64,000 nucleotides of DNA from Shewanella eurypsychrophilus (GTDB lineage: Bacteria > Pseudomonadota > Gammaproteobacteria > Enterobacterales > Shewanellaceae). The stretch lies in NCBI RefSeq assembly GCF_007004545.3, contig NZ_CP045503.2:1148501-1212500 (forward strand), in the 5' to 3' direction. Positions 28,886 through 38,741 of this stretch are shown piece by piece. The position numbers were made by a program, and so were the translations under genes. The notes below the pieces were generated by a model. The model saw only the letters and a list, made by a program, of their open reading frames with translations, searched no databases and had not been told where the DNA came from. Each line of letters begins with the position of its first letter. Position 1 is the stretch's first letter.

Positions 28886-31129
28886 ATGGAAGATAGAGCC
28901 GTTGCAGTAGAACGTCAGTTTCTTGAGCTAGTGCGCAACCAAGCCTTTAGTGATATCGGCGAGGGTTGGGATCATATAAAAATCGGACTCAGCGAGAGTG
29001 ATTTTGTGGGTTTATTCGAGTCACAGCTAAAGAGTCGACTGTTAGATATTGAATCGAGAAAGATGCGAGGCAGAAATGAGGGCTTTTATACCATAGGTAG
29101 CTCCGGTCATGAGGGGAATGCTGCCTATGGTCTAGCGTTTAAGCCGACTGATATGGCCTTTCTACATTATCGTAGTGGCGCTTTTATGCTTGAGCGTGGA
29201 CGCCATGTCCCTGGTGAAACCTTGCTCTATGATATGTTACTTTCGTTTGCAGCATCGAGTGATGATCCCACCTCGGGTGGTCGCCACAAAGTCTTAGGCA
29301 GTAAGCGTCTTAATATTCCTCCGCAAACTTCAACGATAGCGTCTCATCTCCCTAAAGCTGTGGGTGCTGCATTGAGTATCCCATTGACAGAGCGTCTATC
29401 ACTCGCATCTGAAATGCCAATAGATAGTGTCGTCTTGTGTAATTTTGGTGATGCATCTGCCAATCATGCCAGTGCACAGAGCGCGATAAACTCAGCCTGT
29501 TGGGCGTCCTATCAGCAAGTCCCTATGCCCTTAGTCTTTATTTGTGAAGATAATGGAATAGGTATATCTACGCCTACTCCGAAAGGCTGGATTTCTGCCA
29601 ATTTCAGTCAGCGTCCCGGACTGAAGTATTTTTACTGTGACGGCAGAGATATTCTCGACTGCTACAAGGTGAGCAAGGCGGCAGCGGACTTTGCCCGTAT
29701 TCACCGTAAACCGGTATTTTTACATGTAAGAACCGTACGCTTAATGGGTCATGCCGGCAGTGATGCCGAGATAGCCTACATGAAGAAGCAGCAGATATTA
29801 GATAATGAAGCGCAAGACCCTTTACTGATCACTGCGCAGCAATTGATTGAATCTGGGGTGATGGACAGTGAGCAGATTATTGCGTTATATCTCTCGATGA
29901 AGGCGCGGATAGAAGCTATCTCAAAAATGGCGGTAACTCGACCTAAACTGACTTGTGTCGCTGATGCGATGAAATCTATTATTCCGCCTAAGCGTGGGGT
30001 CGCGAACTTTCCTCCTCTTAATGCATCTCAAAGAGCTGACTTGCTAAAGGCGGATAAACAATCACTAAATAAGCCTTTGCATATGGGCAAAATGATTAAC
30101 CTTGCACTCACAGAGATGATGGCGAGATACAGTAACATAGTGGTCTGTGGGGAAGATGTCGGCAAGAAGGGCGGGGTTTACCATGTCACATCTCGTCTGG
30201 TTGAACGTTTTAGTCCAAATCGAGTGATTAATACGTTATTGGATGAGACCTCTATTCTCGGGCTGGCTATAGGCATGGCGCACAATGGTATTTTACCTAT
30301 TCCCGAGATCCAATTCTTGGCTTATGTACATAACGCCGAAGATCAGATTAGAGGCGAGGCGGCAACACTGTCATTTTTCTCTGACGGCCAATTTACTAAT
30401 CCTATGGTGATCCGTATTGCGGGTTTGGCCTATCAGAAAGGTTTCGGTGGCCATTTTCATAATGATAATTCTTTTGCCGTATTTAGAGACATCCCAGGGT
30501 TAATCATTGCTTGCCCTTCTAATGGTCATGATGCCGTTGAGATGCTCAGAGAGTGTGTTCGCCTTGCTAGAGAAGAGCAAAGAGTGGTGATTTTTTTAGA
30601 GCCCATCGCCCTATATATGACTAAAGATTTGTACTGTAAAGATGATGGGTTATGGTCGAGCCATTACCTGCCTGAGGAGGACGCTGAGCCAATATCAGTA
30701 GGGGAGGTAGCACTGCATGGGGAAGGGACAGACCTCTGTATTATCAGTTATGCCAATGGGTATTATCTCAGCCGACAAGCCGAGCAGGTACTTGAAGCTT
30801 CTGGTCTTAAGGTCCGTGTGATAGATATTCGTTGGCTGGCACCATTAAATTTAGAGGCCATCATAGCATCTGCAAAAGACTGTCATCATATATTGATAGT
30901 GGATGAATGTAGGAAGACAGGTTCTATCAGTGAGGCGCTAGTTTCTGGTTTCTATGAAGAGTTAGGCTGTGAGTGTCCTCCATTGGCCAGATTAACCGCT
31001 GAAGATTGCTTTATTCCCCTAGCAGATGCAGCAACCTTACCCTTGCCAAGTAAAGACAGCATAGTCGAAGCAGCTCTTAAGCTTATCGGTAAAGAGTTAA
31101 ATCACCAGTTGCTGAAAGAGGCTCTGTAA
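28886..31129 (+). CDS. Thiamine-dependent 2-oxoacid dehydrogenase E1, alpha-beta fusion
   Basis: A 747-residue protein. Residues about 40-370 form an E1-alpha domain with the thiamine diphosphate site: NFGDASANHAS, and ICEDNGIGIS some 27 residues on. Residues about 390-735 form an E1-beta domain (GEDVGKKGGVYHVT, NTLLDETSILGLAIG, IIACPSNGHDAVEML, ILIVDECRKTGSISEAL). Alpha and beta are separate subunits in most branched-chain or acetoin-type E1, so this is a fusion. There is no E2 or E3 gene here, so its acyl acceptor is unclear. It is one base from the acyltransferase gene. Confidence 0.85.
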   Translation: MEDRAVAVERQFLELVRNQAFSDIGEGWDHIKIGLSESDFVGLFESQLKSRLLDIESRKMRGRNEGFYTIGSSGHEGNAAYGLAFKPTDMAFLHYRSGAFMLERGRHVPGETLLYDMLLSFAASSDDPTSGGRHKVLGSKRLNIPPQTSTIASHLPKAVGAALSIPLTERLSLASEMPIDSVVLCNFGDASANHASAQSAINSACWASYQQVPMPLVFICEDNGIGISTPTPKGWISANFSQRPGLKYFYCDGRDILDCYKVSKAAADFARIHRKPVFLHVRTVRLMGHAGSDAEIAYMKKQQILDNEAQDPLLITAQQLIESGVMDSEQIIALYLSMKARIEAISKMAVTRPKLTCVADAMKSIIPPKRGVANFPPLNASQRADLLKADKQSLNKPLHMGKMINLALTEMMARYSNIVVCGEDVGKKGGVYHVTSRLVERFSPNRVINTLLDETSILGLAIGMAHNGILPIPEIQFLAYVHNAEDQIRGEAATLSFFSDGQFTNPMVIRIAGLAYQKGFGGHFHNDNSFAVFRDIPGLIIACPSNGHDAVEMLRECVRLAREEQRVVIFLEPIALYMTKDLYCKDDGLWSSHYLPEEDAEPISVGEVALHGEGTDLCIISYANGYYLSRQAEQVLEASGLKVRVIDIRWLAPLNLEAIIASAKDCHHILIVDECRKTGSISEALVSGFYEELGCECPPLARLTAEDCFIPLADAATLPLPSKDSIVEAALKLIGKELNHQLLKEAL

Positions 31130-31130
31130 C

Positions 31131-32234
31131 ATGATCTTAGATACTAAAGCACAAAGTGCGGCTAATGACCAAGCTACGCCAGTTAAACAAACTGTTAAAA
31201 AGAGGGTTGTTGTCGTTGCTCCTGGAAGGGGTTGTTATAACAAGGATGAGCTGGGCTACCTTAAGCGTTTCCACCAAGACAAAGAGTCGATTATCGCTAA
31301 TATCGATCGATTTAGAGGAGAGATGAAGCAAGCGAGTGTGACTAAAATAGACGGTGCAGCTAAATACTCGTTTAAACAGCACACGCCTGGGGAAAATGCC
31401 TCGGCGCTTATTTATGCCTGCGCCTTATGTGATTTTATGGATATCGATACCGAGCGGTATGAAATTGTTGCTGTCACAGGCAACTCCATGGGCTGGTATA
31501 TCGCTATGGCTTGTGCCGGTGCTTTAGCTGGCAAAGCGGGAATCGAAGTGGTCAATACTATGGGCTCTATGATGCAAGATGGACTCATAGGTGGCCAGCT
31601 TATTTATCCGGTGATGAATGCTCAATGGCAGCTTGATGAAAACTTGTCGAGCCTAGTCGAACGTACCATCGCGACCATCAGCGATGAAGATGGTTGTGAG
31701 CTATTTACGTCTATACACCTTGGTGGCTATAGAGTGTTAGCGGGTAATGAAGCGGGATTGAAACGCGCCGAAACACTCTTGCCTCAGATTGACGAGAAGT
31801 ACCCTATGAGGCTATATAATCATGGTGCTTTTCACACTCCATTGCTGGAGAGTATCTCTGAGAAAGGCTTTGGAACATTGTCATCGTCGCTGTTTTCTAA
31901 GCCGTCAATTCCGCTCATCGATGGCGAAGGTCATATCTGGACACCTCACAGTACTGATATAGCCAAATTAAGGGATTACACACTAGGGAAGCAAGTTCTT
32001 GAGCTCTATGATTTCTCTAAGGCTATTCAAGTTGCAGTGAAAGAGTTTGCCCCCGATAAGCTGATTGTACTTGGCCCAGGTAATACCTTAGGTGGTCCCA
32101 CAGCACAGGCATTAATCGATATTAAGTGGTTTGGTTGGAGTAATAAAACTGAGTTTTCAGAGGCTCAACATAGCTTGCCTAAGATGTTAGCCATGGGGAA
32201 CGAGGAGCAAAGAGGATTATGCTCGGCTGAATAG
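31131..32234 (+). CDS. FabD-like acyltransferase with a changed active site
   Basis: A 367-residue protein of the malonyl-CoA:ACP transacylase fold. The nucleophile Ser is in TGNSMGWYIA and the catalytic His in NHGAFHTPLLESI. Two key positions differ from FabD. The FPGQG start motif is APGRG. Where FabD has MRGKFMQ, with the Arg that binds the malonyl carboxylate, this protein has TMGSMMQ. It may therefore use an acyl group without a free carboxylate. It is co-transcribed with the E1 fusion, suggesting that it hands on or receives the E1 product. Database labels of malonyltransferase for such proteins may mislead. Confidence 0.72.
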   Translation: MILDTKAQSAANDQATPVKQTVKKRVVVVAPGRGCYNKDELGYLKRFHQDKESIIANIDRFRGEMKQASVTKIDGAAKYSFKQHTPGENASALIYACALCDFMDIDTERYEIVAVTGNSMGWYIAMACAGALAGKAGIEVVNTMGSMMQDGLIGGQLIYPVMNAQWQLDENLSSLVERTIATISDEDGCELFTSIHLGGYRVLAGNEAGLKRAETLLPQIDEKYPMRLYNHGAFHTPLLESISEKGFGTLSSSLFSKPSIPLIDGEGHIWTPHSTDIAKLRDYTLGKQVLELYDFSKAIQVAVKEFAPDKLIVLGPGNTLGGPTAQALIDIKWFGWSNKTEFSEAQHSLPKMLAMGNEEQRGLCSAE

Positions 32235-32281
32235 GTGAAATTTGCCCACCGAATCATACATACACTTGAATAAGTGAACTT

Positions 32282-32318
32282 AGCCCATCGAACGTATACA
32301 TTATTAGCTCGATGGGCT
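32282..32318. terminator. Inverted repeat between convergent operons, possible terminator
   Basis: AGCCCATCGA and TCGATGGGCT pair as perfect 10-bp arms with a 17-nt loop. There is no long T tract on either strand. It sits between the acyltransferase gene and the convergent phosphorelay operon. A degenerate copy of its left part lies at about 32240-32262. Confidence 0.5.
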
Positions 32319-32337
32319 TTGCCCTATGTTTATTGGT

Positions 32338-33552
32338 TTAGATTGCCGTTCGACTGACGGCTTCCAAGATCTCTTGCTTAGAAGATGGTTTGAGAATATA
32401 GCCTTGCAATCCCTGCTCAGCCCACTTTTTTATGAGTTCTTTGTTCTTGTTTCCAGTGAGTGCAATCACCGGAATGTCCTCTCCGCCATTGATGGTCTTA
32501 ATCTGTTTTGTGGTATTGATACCATCTAAATTAGGCATGAAAAGATCCATTAAGATTAGCGAGTATTGATTACTTCTGATCTTTTTTAATGCACTCAAGC
32601 CATCGGCGGCTTCATCGACCTGATAGGCTTCTTTGGCCAGTACTCTCACTAGCATATCTCGATAGATTTGGTTGTCTTCTACCACTAAGATACGCTTTAT
32701 CTCGTTAGCGTTATTGGTCATATCCACTGCTTCTTCACAGAGGCTAGCTTCTGGAGATAAAGCATCTAAGATCACTTGAGGATCAGCTGCTTTTATACTG
32801 CTCAACTCCATGGCTCTATGTTCTAAATCTTTTAGTCCAAGCTGTTTCGCAAGCAGTTGCTGCAGCATGCCGTCTAAGCCTATCTTTATGTTGTTTTCCA
32901 GTTCTGCAAGTAATGGCTCAATATGGGTTTTATTGATTTTCTCTATCAGTTCCTTCGAGGATACTTTGGTTCTTTTACTCTCTTCAACAAGACTCGCTTC
33001 GGTCTCTTTAATTTGTTGCTTACATTTAGAAATTGAATTGAGTAAGGATTGTTTACACTCTCCGCCGGAGTCGATTAAGGCTGTTAACTCCTCTCCGATA
33101 AATTCAAACTGTTCTTCATTTAAGCCTTTATACTTTTCTGCAGACTGACTGATGAGTAATCCGTTATGAACAATCATTTTTAGCCGAAATTTTTCGTATA
33201 AAGGCTGATAAACGAAATAATTATCGAATAGACCTTTAATGCAGCATCTAAATGCCACTCCAGATTCGCGGTTTTTACAAAGTAAAATACCATAGTGTGG
33301 ATAGTCTAAATGCTGATCGGTAATGAGCTTAGTATAGAGTTCGATACTACGTTGAACGTTGGAAAGGGCGAACAAGAGAACCGAAGGCTTGATTATTTGT
33401 ATTTTTTCGCCGATCTCGCTATTAAGCATAACGGTTCTATATTCTTCGACTTGATCGGCAATGATGCTTGCAGCACCAAGAATGTCATCTTCATTTTCAT
33501 AAATCATGATCACCTTAGGCTGTCGACAGGCTAACTTGACCTTATTTGTCAT
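32338..33552 (-). CDS. Response regulator with degenerate N-terminal and intact C-terminal receiver
   Basis: A 404-residue protein. Residues 1-120 look like a receiver that has lost its phospho-Asp (KVIMIYENEDDILGAA). A helical/coiled segment (about 140-265) follows. The C-terminal receiver (about 285-404) is intact: VVEDNQIYRDML, the phospho-Asp in LILMDLFMPNLDG, and Lys in ILKPSSK. There is no DNA-binding or enzymatic output domain. Its start overlaps the end of the HPt gene by 11 bp. It is probably the last step of the phosphorelay. Confidence 0.87.
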   Translation of the reverse strand: MTNKVKLACRQPKVIMIYENEDDILGAASIIADQVEEYRTVMLNSEIGEKIQIIKPSVLLFALSNVQRSIELYTKLITDQHLDYPHYGILLCKNRESGVAFRCCIKGLFDNYFVYQPLYEKFRLKMIVHNGLLISQSAEKYKGLNEEQFEFIGEELTALIDSGGECKQSLLNSISKCKQQIKETEASLVEESKRTKVSSKELIEKINKTHIEPLLAELENNIKIGLDGMLQQLLAKQLGLKDLEHRAMELSSIKAADPQVILDALSPEASLCEEAVDMTNNANEIKRILVVEDNQIYRDMLVRVLAKEAYQVDEAADGLSALKKIRSNQYSLILMDLFMPNLDGINTTKQIKTINGGEDIPVIALTGNKNKELIKKWAEQGLQGYILKPSSKQEILEAVSRTAI

Positions 33553-33892
33553 TGCTTATCACTCCATGTATTTGGTGTAGGGCAACTCTAGTCTGTAAAA
33601 TGAGTTTTCTGCACTCAGGTTTATTGTGTTCTGACCCCGACATTTCTAGTGCTTGTAGTAAATGAGATATTTGTTCTGCGCCAACGGCTTTGGCCGATGT
33701 TTTTAGAAAGTGAGCCTCTTCTGCTATTGCACCTATTTGGCTGGCGTTATACATGTCGGCAATTTTTTGTAATGAGACTTTGGCTTGCTTTAAAAAGTCG
33801 ATTTCAAACTGCTTGATTAGCTCAGGCTCATTGCCAATCAGGTCAATCATGATCTCTCTATTTAAGATATTACGAGTCCCTCCGTTCATCAT
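33542..33892 (-). CDS. Histidine phosphotransfer (HPt) protein
   Basis: A 116-residue protein from the ATG at 33890-33892, which follows AAGGA; longer in-frame starts exist but lack a good site. EEAHFLKTSAKAVGAEQISH carries the phosphoaccepting His of an HPt four-helix bundle. It lies between the hybrid kinase and the response regulator, exactly where a phosphorelay shuttle is expected. Confidence 0.86.
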   Translation of the reverse strand: MMNGGTRNILNREIMIDLIGNEPELIKQFEIDFLKQAKVSLQKIADMYNASQIGAIAEEAHFLKTSAKAVGAEQISHLLQALEMSGSEHNKPECRKLILQTRVALHQIHGVISNDK

Positions 33893-33960
33893 TAAATTCC
33901 TTATATGAAACATCCTGTACTGTTTAGTATGTTGTCTATATCTTGCTCGATGCATTGTTG

Positions 33961-36747
33961 TTAACTATCTAGGTACCACTTCTTCATTACTTTTTTTAAA
34001 TCTTTCAATATGATGGGTTTGCTAACGAAATCATTCATGCCAGTAGAATAGCAATATTCGGCATCTCCACTCATCGCAGCACCTGTAATAGCGACGATTG
34101 GAATGGCTTGCTTTTGATCTTGTTGTTCCATGTCTCTGATCTTCTTTGTCATATTGTAGCCATCAAGGTTAGGCATATGGCAATCAGTAAGAATAATTTT
34201 ATAGTCGGTGGTTTGCCATTTCTCTATGCCATCTAGCCCATCGTCTGCGAGATCGCATCGGTAACCTAACGCTGCTAACTGCTTCTCTATAAGCTTTTGA
34301 TTTAATGGGTTATCCTCGACTACTAAAATATCAGCTTGTTGATTTACTCTGGTATCGTCCATGACATTTACCACCAGATCATCGGTATCAAGTTCATCGA
34401 GTGCCAAGCAAATTTCTTGGTCTATTAGTTTTTTTATTGATGTGACTAGCTGGTTTCGAGTCAAAGGATCAATTGATAGCAATAAACTCTGTGGCATTAA
34501 CGTTCTGAGCTGACTGATTTGTGCGGACTGTACGCCTATGAGCAAGTTTGAAGCAAGCTGATGAGCTTGATAGATACTTAATAGGGCTTGTTTATGGGGA
34601 GGTAAGTTACAGCATAAAAGTAACACCGCATCATTTTCAGCGATAGCAGAATCAATTTTTGAAACTTCATAGTGTGTTAGCTGGCATTTTTCAGTTCTTA
34701 AGTGGTTCGTTATATTATTGAGCTGTCGGTCTTGATGGTCGCAAAGTTGAATGAGTGCCACTTTGGCGCTTGAAAGTTGATAGTGCTCATCTGCTTTTTT
34801 TGAGTGCAAGAAAGGAAGTTCAACTCTGAAAGATGAACCTTCACCAAGTGTGCTGGACAGCTTAATTGTCCCACCCATTAAGTTAACCAGCTTTCCGCAA
34901 ATGGCTAACCCTAATCCTGTTCCTCCGTATTTACGTGTTGTGGAGCGCTGGGCTTGGGTAAAAGGCGTAAATAGTTTTTTTTGAGTATCTTTGTCGATAC
35001 CAATACCGTTATCAGAAATTGTAAAAGCGATTTTATATACAGTATTATTGTGATCAATCACTTCAGATTTTAGTTTTACCTCTCCTTTATTATCATTAGT
35101 ACTTGCAGTGAACTTGATGGCATTGCCAAGCAAATTAAATAAGACTTGCCTAACTCTAAGTACGTCTCCCTCTAAAAAGAGAGGGATTGATGGATCTTCT
35201 TCGACGCTAAGGCTAACGCCTTTCTTAATGGCTACAGGGAGAAATATTTTTATAACATTATCTATAGCTTCAGCTACGGAGTAATCTCGCTCTTCGAGCT
35301 GTAATTTACCCGATTCAATTTTAGTGATATCAAGAATGTCATTTAAAATAGTGACTAAATTGCTGGCCGATGTGGCAGCTGTTTCAATGAGTTCTGTTGA
35401 TTCAGGGCTTTGCCTGGAGAGGGTTAATAGGTCTAAGGAGCCTAACACTGCGTTCATGGGCGTCCTTAATTCATGACTCATCATGGAAAGAAACTCACTT
35501 TTTGTTTGATTGGCTTGTTCGGCTTTCTCTTTGGCATGTTGCAATTCTAAGGTGCGTAAATTGACTCTGGCTTCGAGTTCATCATTGATTTTCTGTAATT
35601 CATTTTGAGCCTCAAATACAGGGGACTGATCGATGCAGACACCATCAATACGAGATATTTTATTTAATTTATCTCGACCAACTTTACCTTTTCCCAGTAC
35701 ATATTTGATTTCGCCAGAGGGTAAGGTAGTACGATATTGTTTATCAAAATTATCTCCGGTATTTAAAGAGTGTTGCACTGCTGCTAGTACACCTGCAGAG
35801 TCTTCTGGGTGAAGCCGGTCTACCCACTTTTGAAGATGGCCAATATCTGTTGGGTTTAGCGCAAACATGTCGTTAGCTCTCGCATCCCAGTCCCATGCCC
35901 ATTGTTGATTTTCATCTAACTCTGCACGCCAGTTGCCTATGTTTCCAGCTTCTAAGGCCAAGTTTTTAGACTCTATGGCATTTCGTAATGCGAGTATGTT
36001 CTCTTTTTCTTCGGTGCAATCGATTAACGAGCCAGTGATGGTGAACTTTTCCCCATCGGATAAAAATGCTTCGCTATTGAGTTTGAACCAGCAAGTTTTA
36101 CCCGCTTTATTGAGTCGAAACTCAAAGCAAAGACGAGTTCCAGGTTTACATTCTTGTTGAGTGAGTTGTTCGAAGTTAGCCCTGTCCTTTTCTATGACCA
36201 GAGCCTTAAATTGATGCCAGCTAAGCGGAGTGTCAGCCTTTATACCAACAAGTTCTTTTAGTTTTAAGGAGAAGTAACTCAGCTCTGTTTCAGGTGTATA
36301 TTCCCAGGTACCTATATCAGCCCCTTTTATTGCGTGATTTAATCTGTGCAATTTATTTTTGACTAAACTCGCTTGTATTTGAGACTCACAGCACGGATTA
36401 ACTAATAACCAGTATTCGTTAGGGTCGTCTGGATTGAGATTAATCGTTACGCTAACACTGAACTTTTTGGTATTAATCACTAGATAAGATAAAAAGTTCT
36501 CTTTGTTATTGAGGTGTTCTAAAAAAAGGGGCTGACAGGAGGTCAGTCCGATATCAAAAAAGTTAAAAAGAGTGTGCGCCATCATCTCATTGAAGTTATT
36601 TGATGTCACCTCAAAAGTATTTCTAAAACAACTATTTGTACCCGTGATCCCTCCCAATTTGTTACAGGCGAGAATAGGAAAAGGGGTGAGGTTTAGAGGG
36701 GATTGTTGGTACATATCCTTTGTACTCTTTAGTGGTGCTTTATCCAT
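33961..36747 (-). CDS. Cytosolic hybrid histidine kinase with PAS sensors
   Basis: A 928-residue protein with no membrane helix. There are three PAS-like segments (about 15-125, 130-245 and 255-375, the last two with PAC-like ends). A coiled coil is followed by HisKA (MSHELRTPMNAVLG) and HATPase (NAIKFT, DNGIGID, YGGTGLGLAI). A degenerate receiver (about 670-780) and a C-terminal receiver with phospho-Asp in ILTDCHMPNLDG complete it. It is the top of a relay with the HPt and receiver proteins downstream. The signal is unknown. Confidence 0.93.
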   Translation of the reverse strand: MDKAPLKSTKDMYQQSPLNLTPFPILACNKLGGITGTNSCFRNTFEVTSNNFNEMMAHTLFNFFDIGLTSCQPLFLEHLNNKENFLSYLVINTKKFSVSVTINLNPDDPNEYWLLVNPCCESQIQASLVKNKLHRLNHAIKGADIGTWEYTPETELSYFSLKLKELVGIKADTPLSWHQFKALVIEKDRANFEQLTQQECKPGTRLCFEFRLNKAGKTCWFKLNSEAFLSDGEKFTITGSLIDCTEEKENILALRNAIESKNLALEAGNIGNWRAELDENQQWAWDWDARANDMFALNPTDIGHLQKWVDRLHPEDSAGVLAAVQHSLNTGDNFDKQYRTTLPSGEIKYVLGKGKVGRDKLNKISRIDGVCIDQSPVFEAQNELQKINDELEARVNLRTLELQHAKEKAEQANQTKSEFLSMMSHELRTPMNAVLGSLDLLTLSRQSPESTELIETAATSASNLVTILNDILDITKIESGKLQLEERDYSVAEAIDNVIKIFLPVAIKKGVSLSVEEDPSIPLFLEGDVLRVRQVLFNLLGNAIKFTASTNDNKGEVKLKSEVIDHNNTVYKIAFTISDNGIGIDKDTQKKLFTPFTQAQRSTTRKYGGTGLGLAICGKLVNLMGGTIKLSSTLGEGSSFRVELPFLHSKKADEHYQLSSAKVALIQLCDHQDRQLNNITNHLRTEKCQLTHYEVSKIDSAIAENDAVLLLCCNLPPHKQALLSIYQAHQLASNLLIGVQSAQISQLRTLMPQSLLLSIDPLTRNQLVTSIKKLIDQEICLALDELDTDDLVVNVMDDTRVNQQADILVVEDNPLNQKLIEKQLAALGYRCDLADDGLDGIEKWQTTDYKIILTDCHMPNLDGYNMTKKIRDMEQQDQKQAIPIVAITGAAMSGDAEYCYSTGMNDFVSKPIILKDLKKVMKKWYLDS

Positions 36748-36925
36748 AGGGTTAAGCGTAGCACTTTTAGGCTTTTTCGCCTTAATGAATAAGAGAAGGC
36801 GTTAACTTTATCTCTAGCAATTAGTTTATTCAAATAGATGCTTAAAAGCGTATTTAAATATTTTAATAATTGTGTAAATTAGATGGATGATAAAATGATG
36901 ACAAGAAAATCGCTGAGGGGCTACT

Positions 36926-37438
36926 TTGGATAAACGAGAAAGTAATACGATTGAAATTCGGCATAGCGATATTGACGACATAGAGGTGATTAAAAGTATC
37001 TATGCTCAACCTTCCTGTTATGGCGGTACTTTACAGCAGCCATTTCCATCGTTACAGCGTTGGCAAAAACGTTTATGCGATATACCTGAAAACTTCCACA
37101 GCTTAGTGGCTGTTATAGACGGAGTGGTGGCGGGGCAAATAGGCATGGAAGTGATGACAAACCCCAGGCGTAAACATGTTGCCAATATAGGGATGGCGGT
37201 AGATGAGAAGTTTCAGGGGCTAGGAGTCGGAGAGGCAATGGTTAATGCAGTGGTAGATCTGGCACATAATTGGCTTGCCATTAGAAGAATCGAGCTTGAA
37301 GTCTATACTGATAACCATGTTGCCATCGCACTCTATAAGCGTAATGGCTTCATTATTGAGGGGGAAGCTAGAGACTACGCTTTTAGAGATGGCGAGTACG
37401 TGGATGCTTTTATTATGGCGAATCTGAAAGACTCATAA
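36926..37438 (+). CDS. GNAT acetyltransferase, YhhY/AaaT-like
   Basis: A 170-residue GNAT enzyme starting with TTG after GAGGGG. It resembles E. coli YhhY along its length: IYAQPSCYGGTLQQPFPS, NPRRKHVANIGMAVDEKFQG, the acetyl-CoA loop QGLGVGEA, IELEVYTDNHVAIALYKRNG and YAFRDGEYVDAFIMA. YhhY acetylates amino acids and aminoacyl-nucleotide toxins such as processed microcin C. The substrate here is inferred from similarity. Confidence 0.82.
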   Translation: MDKRESNTIEIRHSDIDDIEVIKSIYAQPSCYGGTLQQPFPSLQRWQKRLCDIPENFHSLVAVIDGVVAGQIGMEVMTNPRRKHVANIGMAVDEKFQGLGVGEAMVNAVVDLAHNWLAIRRIELEVYTDNHVAIALYKRNGFIIEGEARDYAFRDGEYVDAFIMANLKDS

Positions 37439-37454
37439 CCTAGCCGTACTTGGG

Positions 37455-37922
37455 TTATATTTTACTGGTTATAAAGCTAATGGCTTCTTCATTGAGTACT
37501 TGCTTTGAGATATAGCTGGTACCTGAATGCTTGATGAGGAAGCCTCTTTGAGTCGATTTAATCTCGGATACATCGCACCATAAGATCTCGCTTTTTACGT
37601 AAAAAGAGTCAGTGCTAATGCCTTGCTCATCTACGGTTAGCGTGACGTTATTACCAGCCGCTTTACTCATCATCTGTCGCCATAACCACCAGGTCTTTTT
37701 AAATTTAATATTCAGTGCTTCTAGCACGCCTAATCCGATAACAAAAAATGAAGCGAAAGCGTTCATGCCTGTTAGTAGTAATGCTACTCCGATGAAAAAG
37801 AATCCAATAGCTTTGGTATATGCCTTTAACGAAGTGTCTAGCGTCACCGATTCATCAAAGCATTCACTGAAATGGGCTTTATCAAGAAGGTATTCAGTTT
37901 TGAAGCTAAAAGGGACTGTCAT
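37455..37922 (-). CDS. YcxB-like membrane protein
   Basis: A 155-residue protein. After a 35-residue cytoplasmic start, two close membrane helices (about 38-68, AIGFFFIGVALLLTGMNAFA) are followed by a PH-like soluble domain (VTLTVDEQGISTDSFYVKSE, ILWCDVSEI). This is the arrangement of YcxB-type proteins. The function is unknown. It is convergent with the acetyltransferase gene. Confidence 0.6.
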   Translation of the reverse strand: MTVPFSFKTEYLLDKAHFSECFDESVTLDTSLKAYTKAIGFFFIGVALLLTGMNAFASFFVIGLGVLEALNIKFKKTWWLWRQMMSKAAGNNVTLTVDEQGISTDSFYVKSEILWCDVSEIKSTQRGFLIKHSGTSYISKQVLNEEAISFITSKI

Positions 37923-38146
37923 TTGGGATCAAAGTGATTAAATTTAGTCTTAGTTTATCGTATTTATCAGTAAACCTCTTCAGCTATCTTTGGTTAAAGT
38001 GGTATCTGAAGCTTAGATGTCGTTTGATAATGTATGGCATTGCGTATTTCTGATACTTTAGTTAAAGCGACGTAATGGGACCCTATATCAGCTCCATTAA
38101 TATGTGGTCCTAACACCTTTCTGCAGCATATTTACTGAGGCTATTA

Positions 38147-38482
38147 ATGAATAAAATTCCAAATGGTTATGTTAATTATAAATCTACGCCGATATTTACC
38201 GTCGATAATATTCCTAAAATGTTTTTGCATCTGCACAATACTAAGGCTGGAGTGTATGGATTGATCACAGTACTCAGTGGTGAATTAGCATTTTATGGCT
38301 TTGAAAGTCGTCGAGGGGAAGTGGAACTAACCATAAATATTCCAGCTGGTGGTACGGCTGTATCACCCCCTGAATATTGGCATAAGGTTGAATTCTTAAA
38401 TGATGAGACTAGTTTCAAAGTCGATTTTTATGCCGATAAACACTCAGCCATCGTTGCAGAAAACCAGTCTGAAAGAGCTTAA
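38147..38482 (+). CDS. DUF1971 cupin (TehB N-terminal/YeaR-like)
   Basis: A 111-residue single-domain protein. PKMFLHLHNTKAGVYGLITV, LSGELAFYGF and the conserved PAGGTAVSPPEYWHKVEFL match the DUF1971 cupin found alone in YeaR or fused to TehB. Such proteins are linked to nitrate/nitrite, nitrosative or tellurite response. No methyltransferase is attached. It stands alone. Confidence 0.78.
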   Translation: MNKIPNGYVNYKSTPIFTVDNIPKMFLHLHNTKAGVYGLITVLSGELAFYGFESRRGEVELTINIPAGGTAVSPPEYWHKVEFLNDETSFKVDFYADKHSAIVAENQSERA

Positions 38483-38741
38483 GGAAGGCTCTCTTTTATG
38501 AGGTAGTCAGAAGAACGTAATGTTCAGCTATCGCCTTTCGAGAGTCGACAGCGTGCTTCAGACTCTGCAGAGAAGCAAGGGTGGGATCACAATTAACAAT
38601 TCTTAACATGACATTTACATTTTTGAGCGGTACAGTATAAAATCGAAGCTCGGGATAAATAGAATATTCTTTAGTTTTCTCAATCTCTTGCTTGCAGTTT
38701 TAAACCGTAGAAACTTTGAATGTTCAGAATAAGGAGAATAT

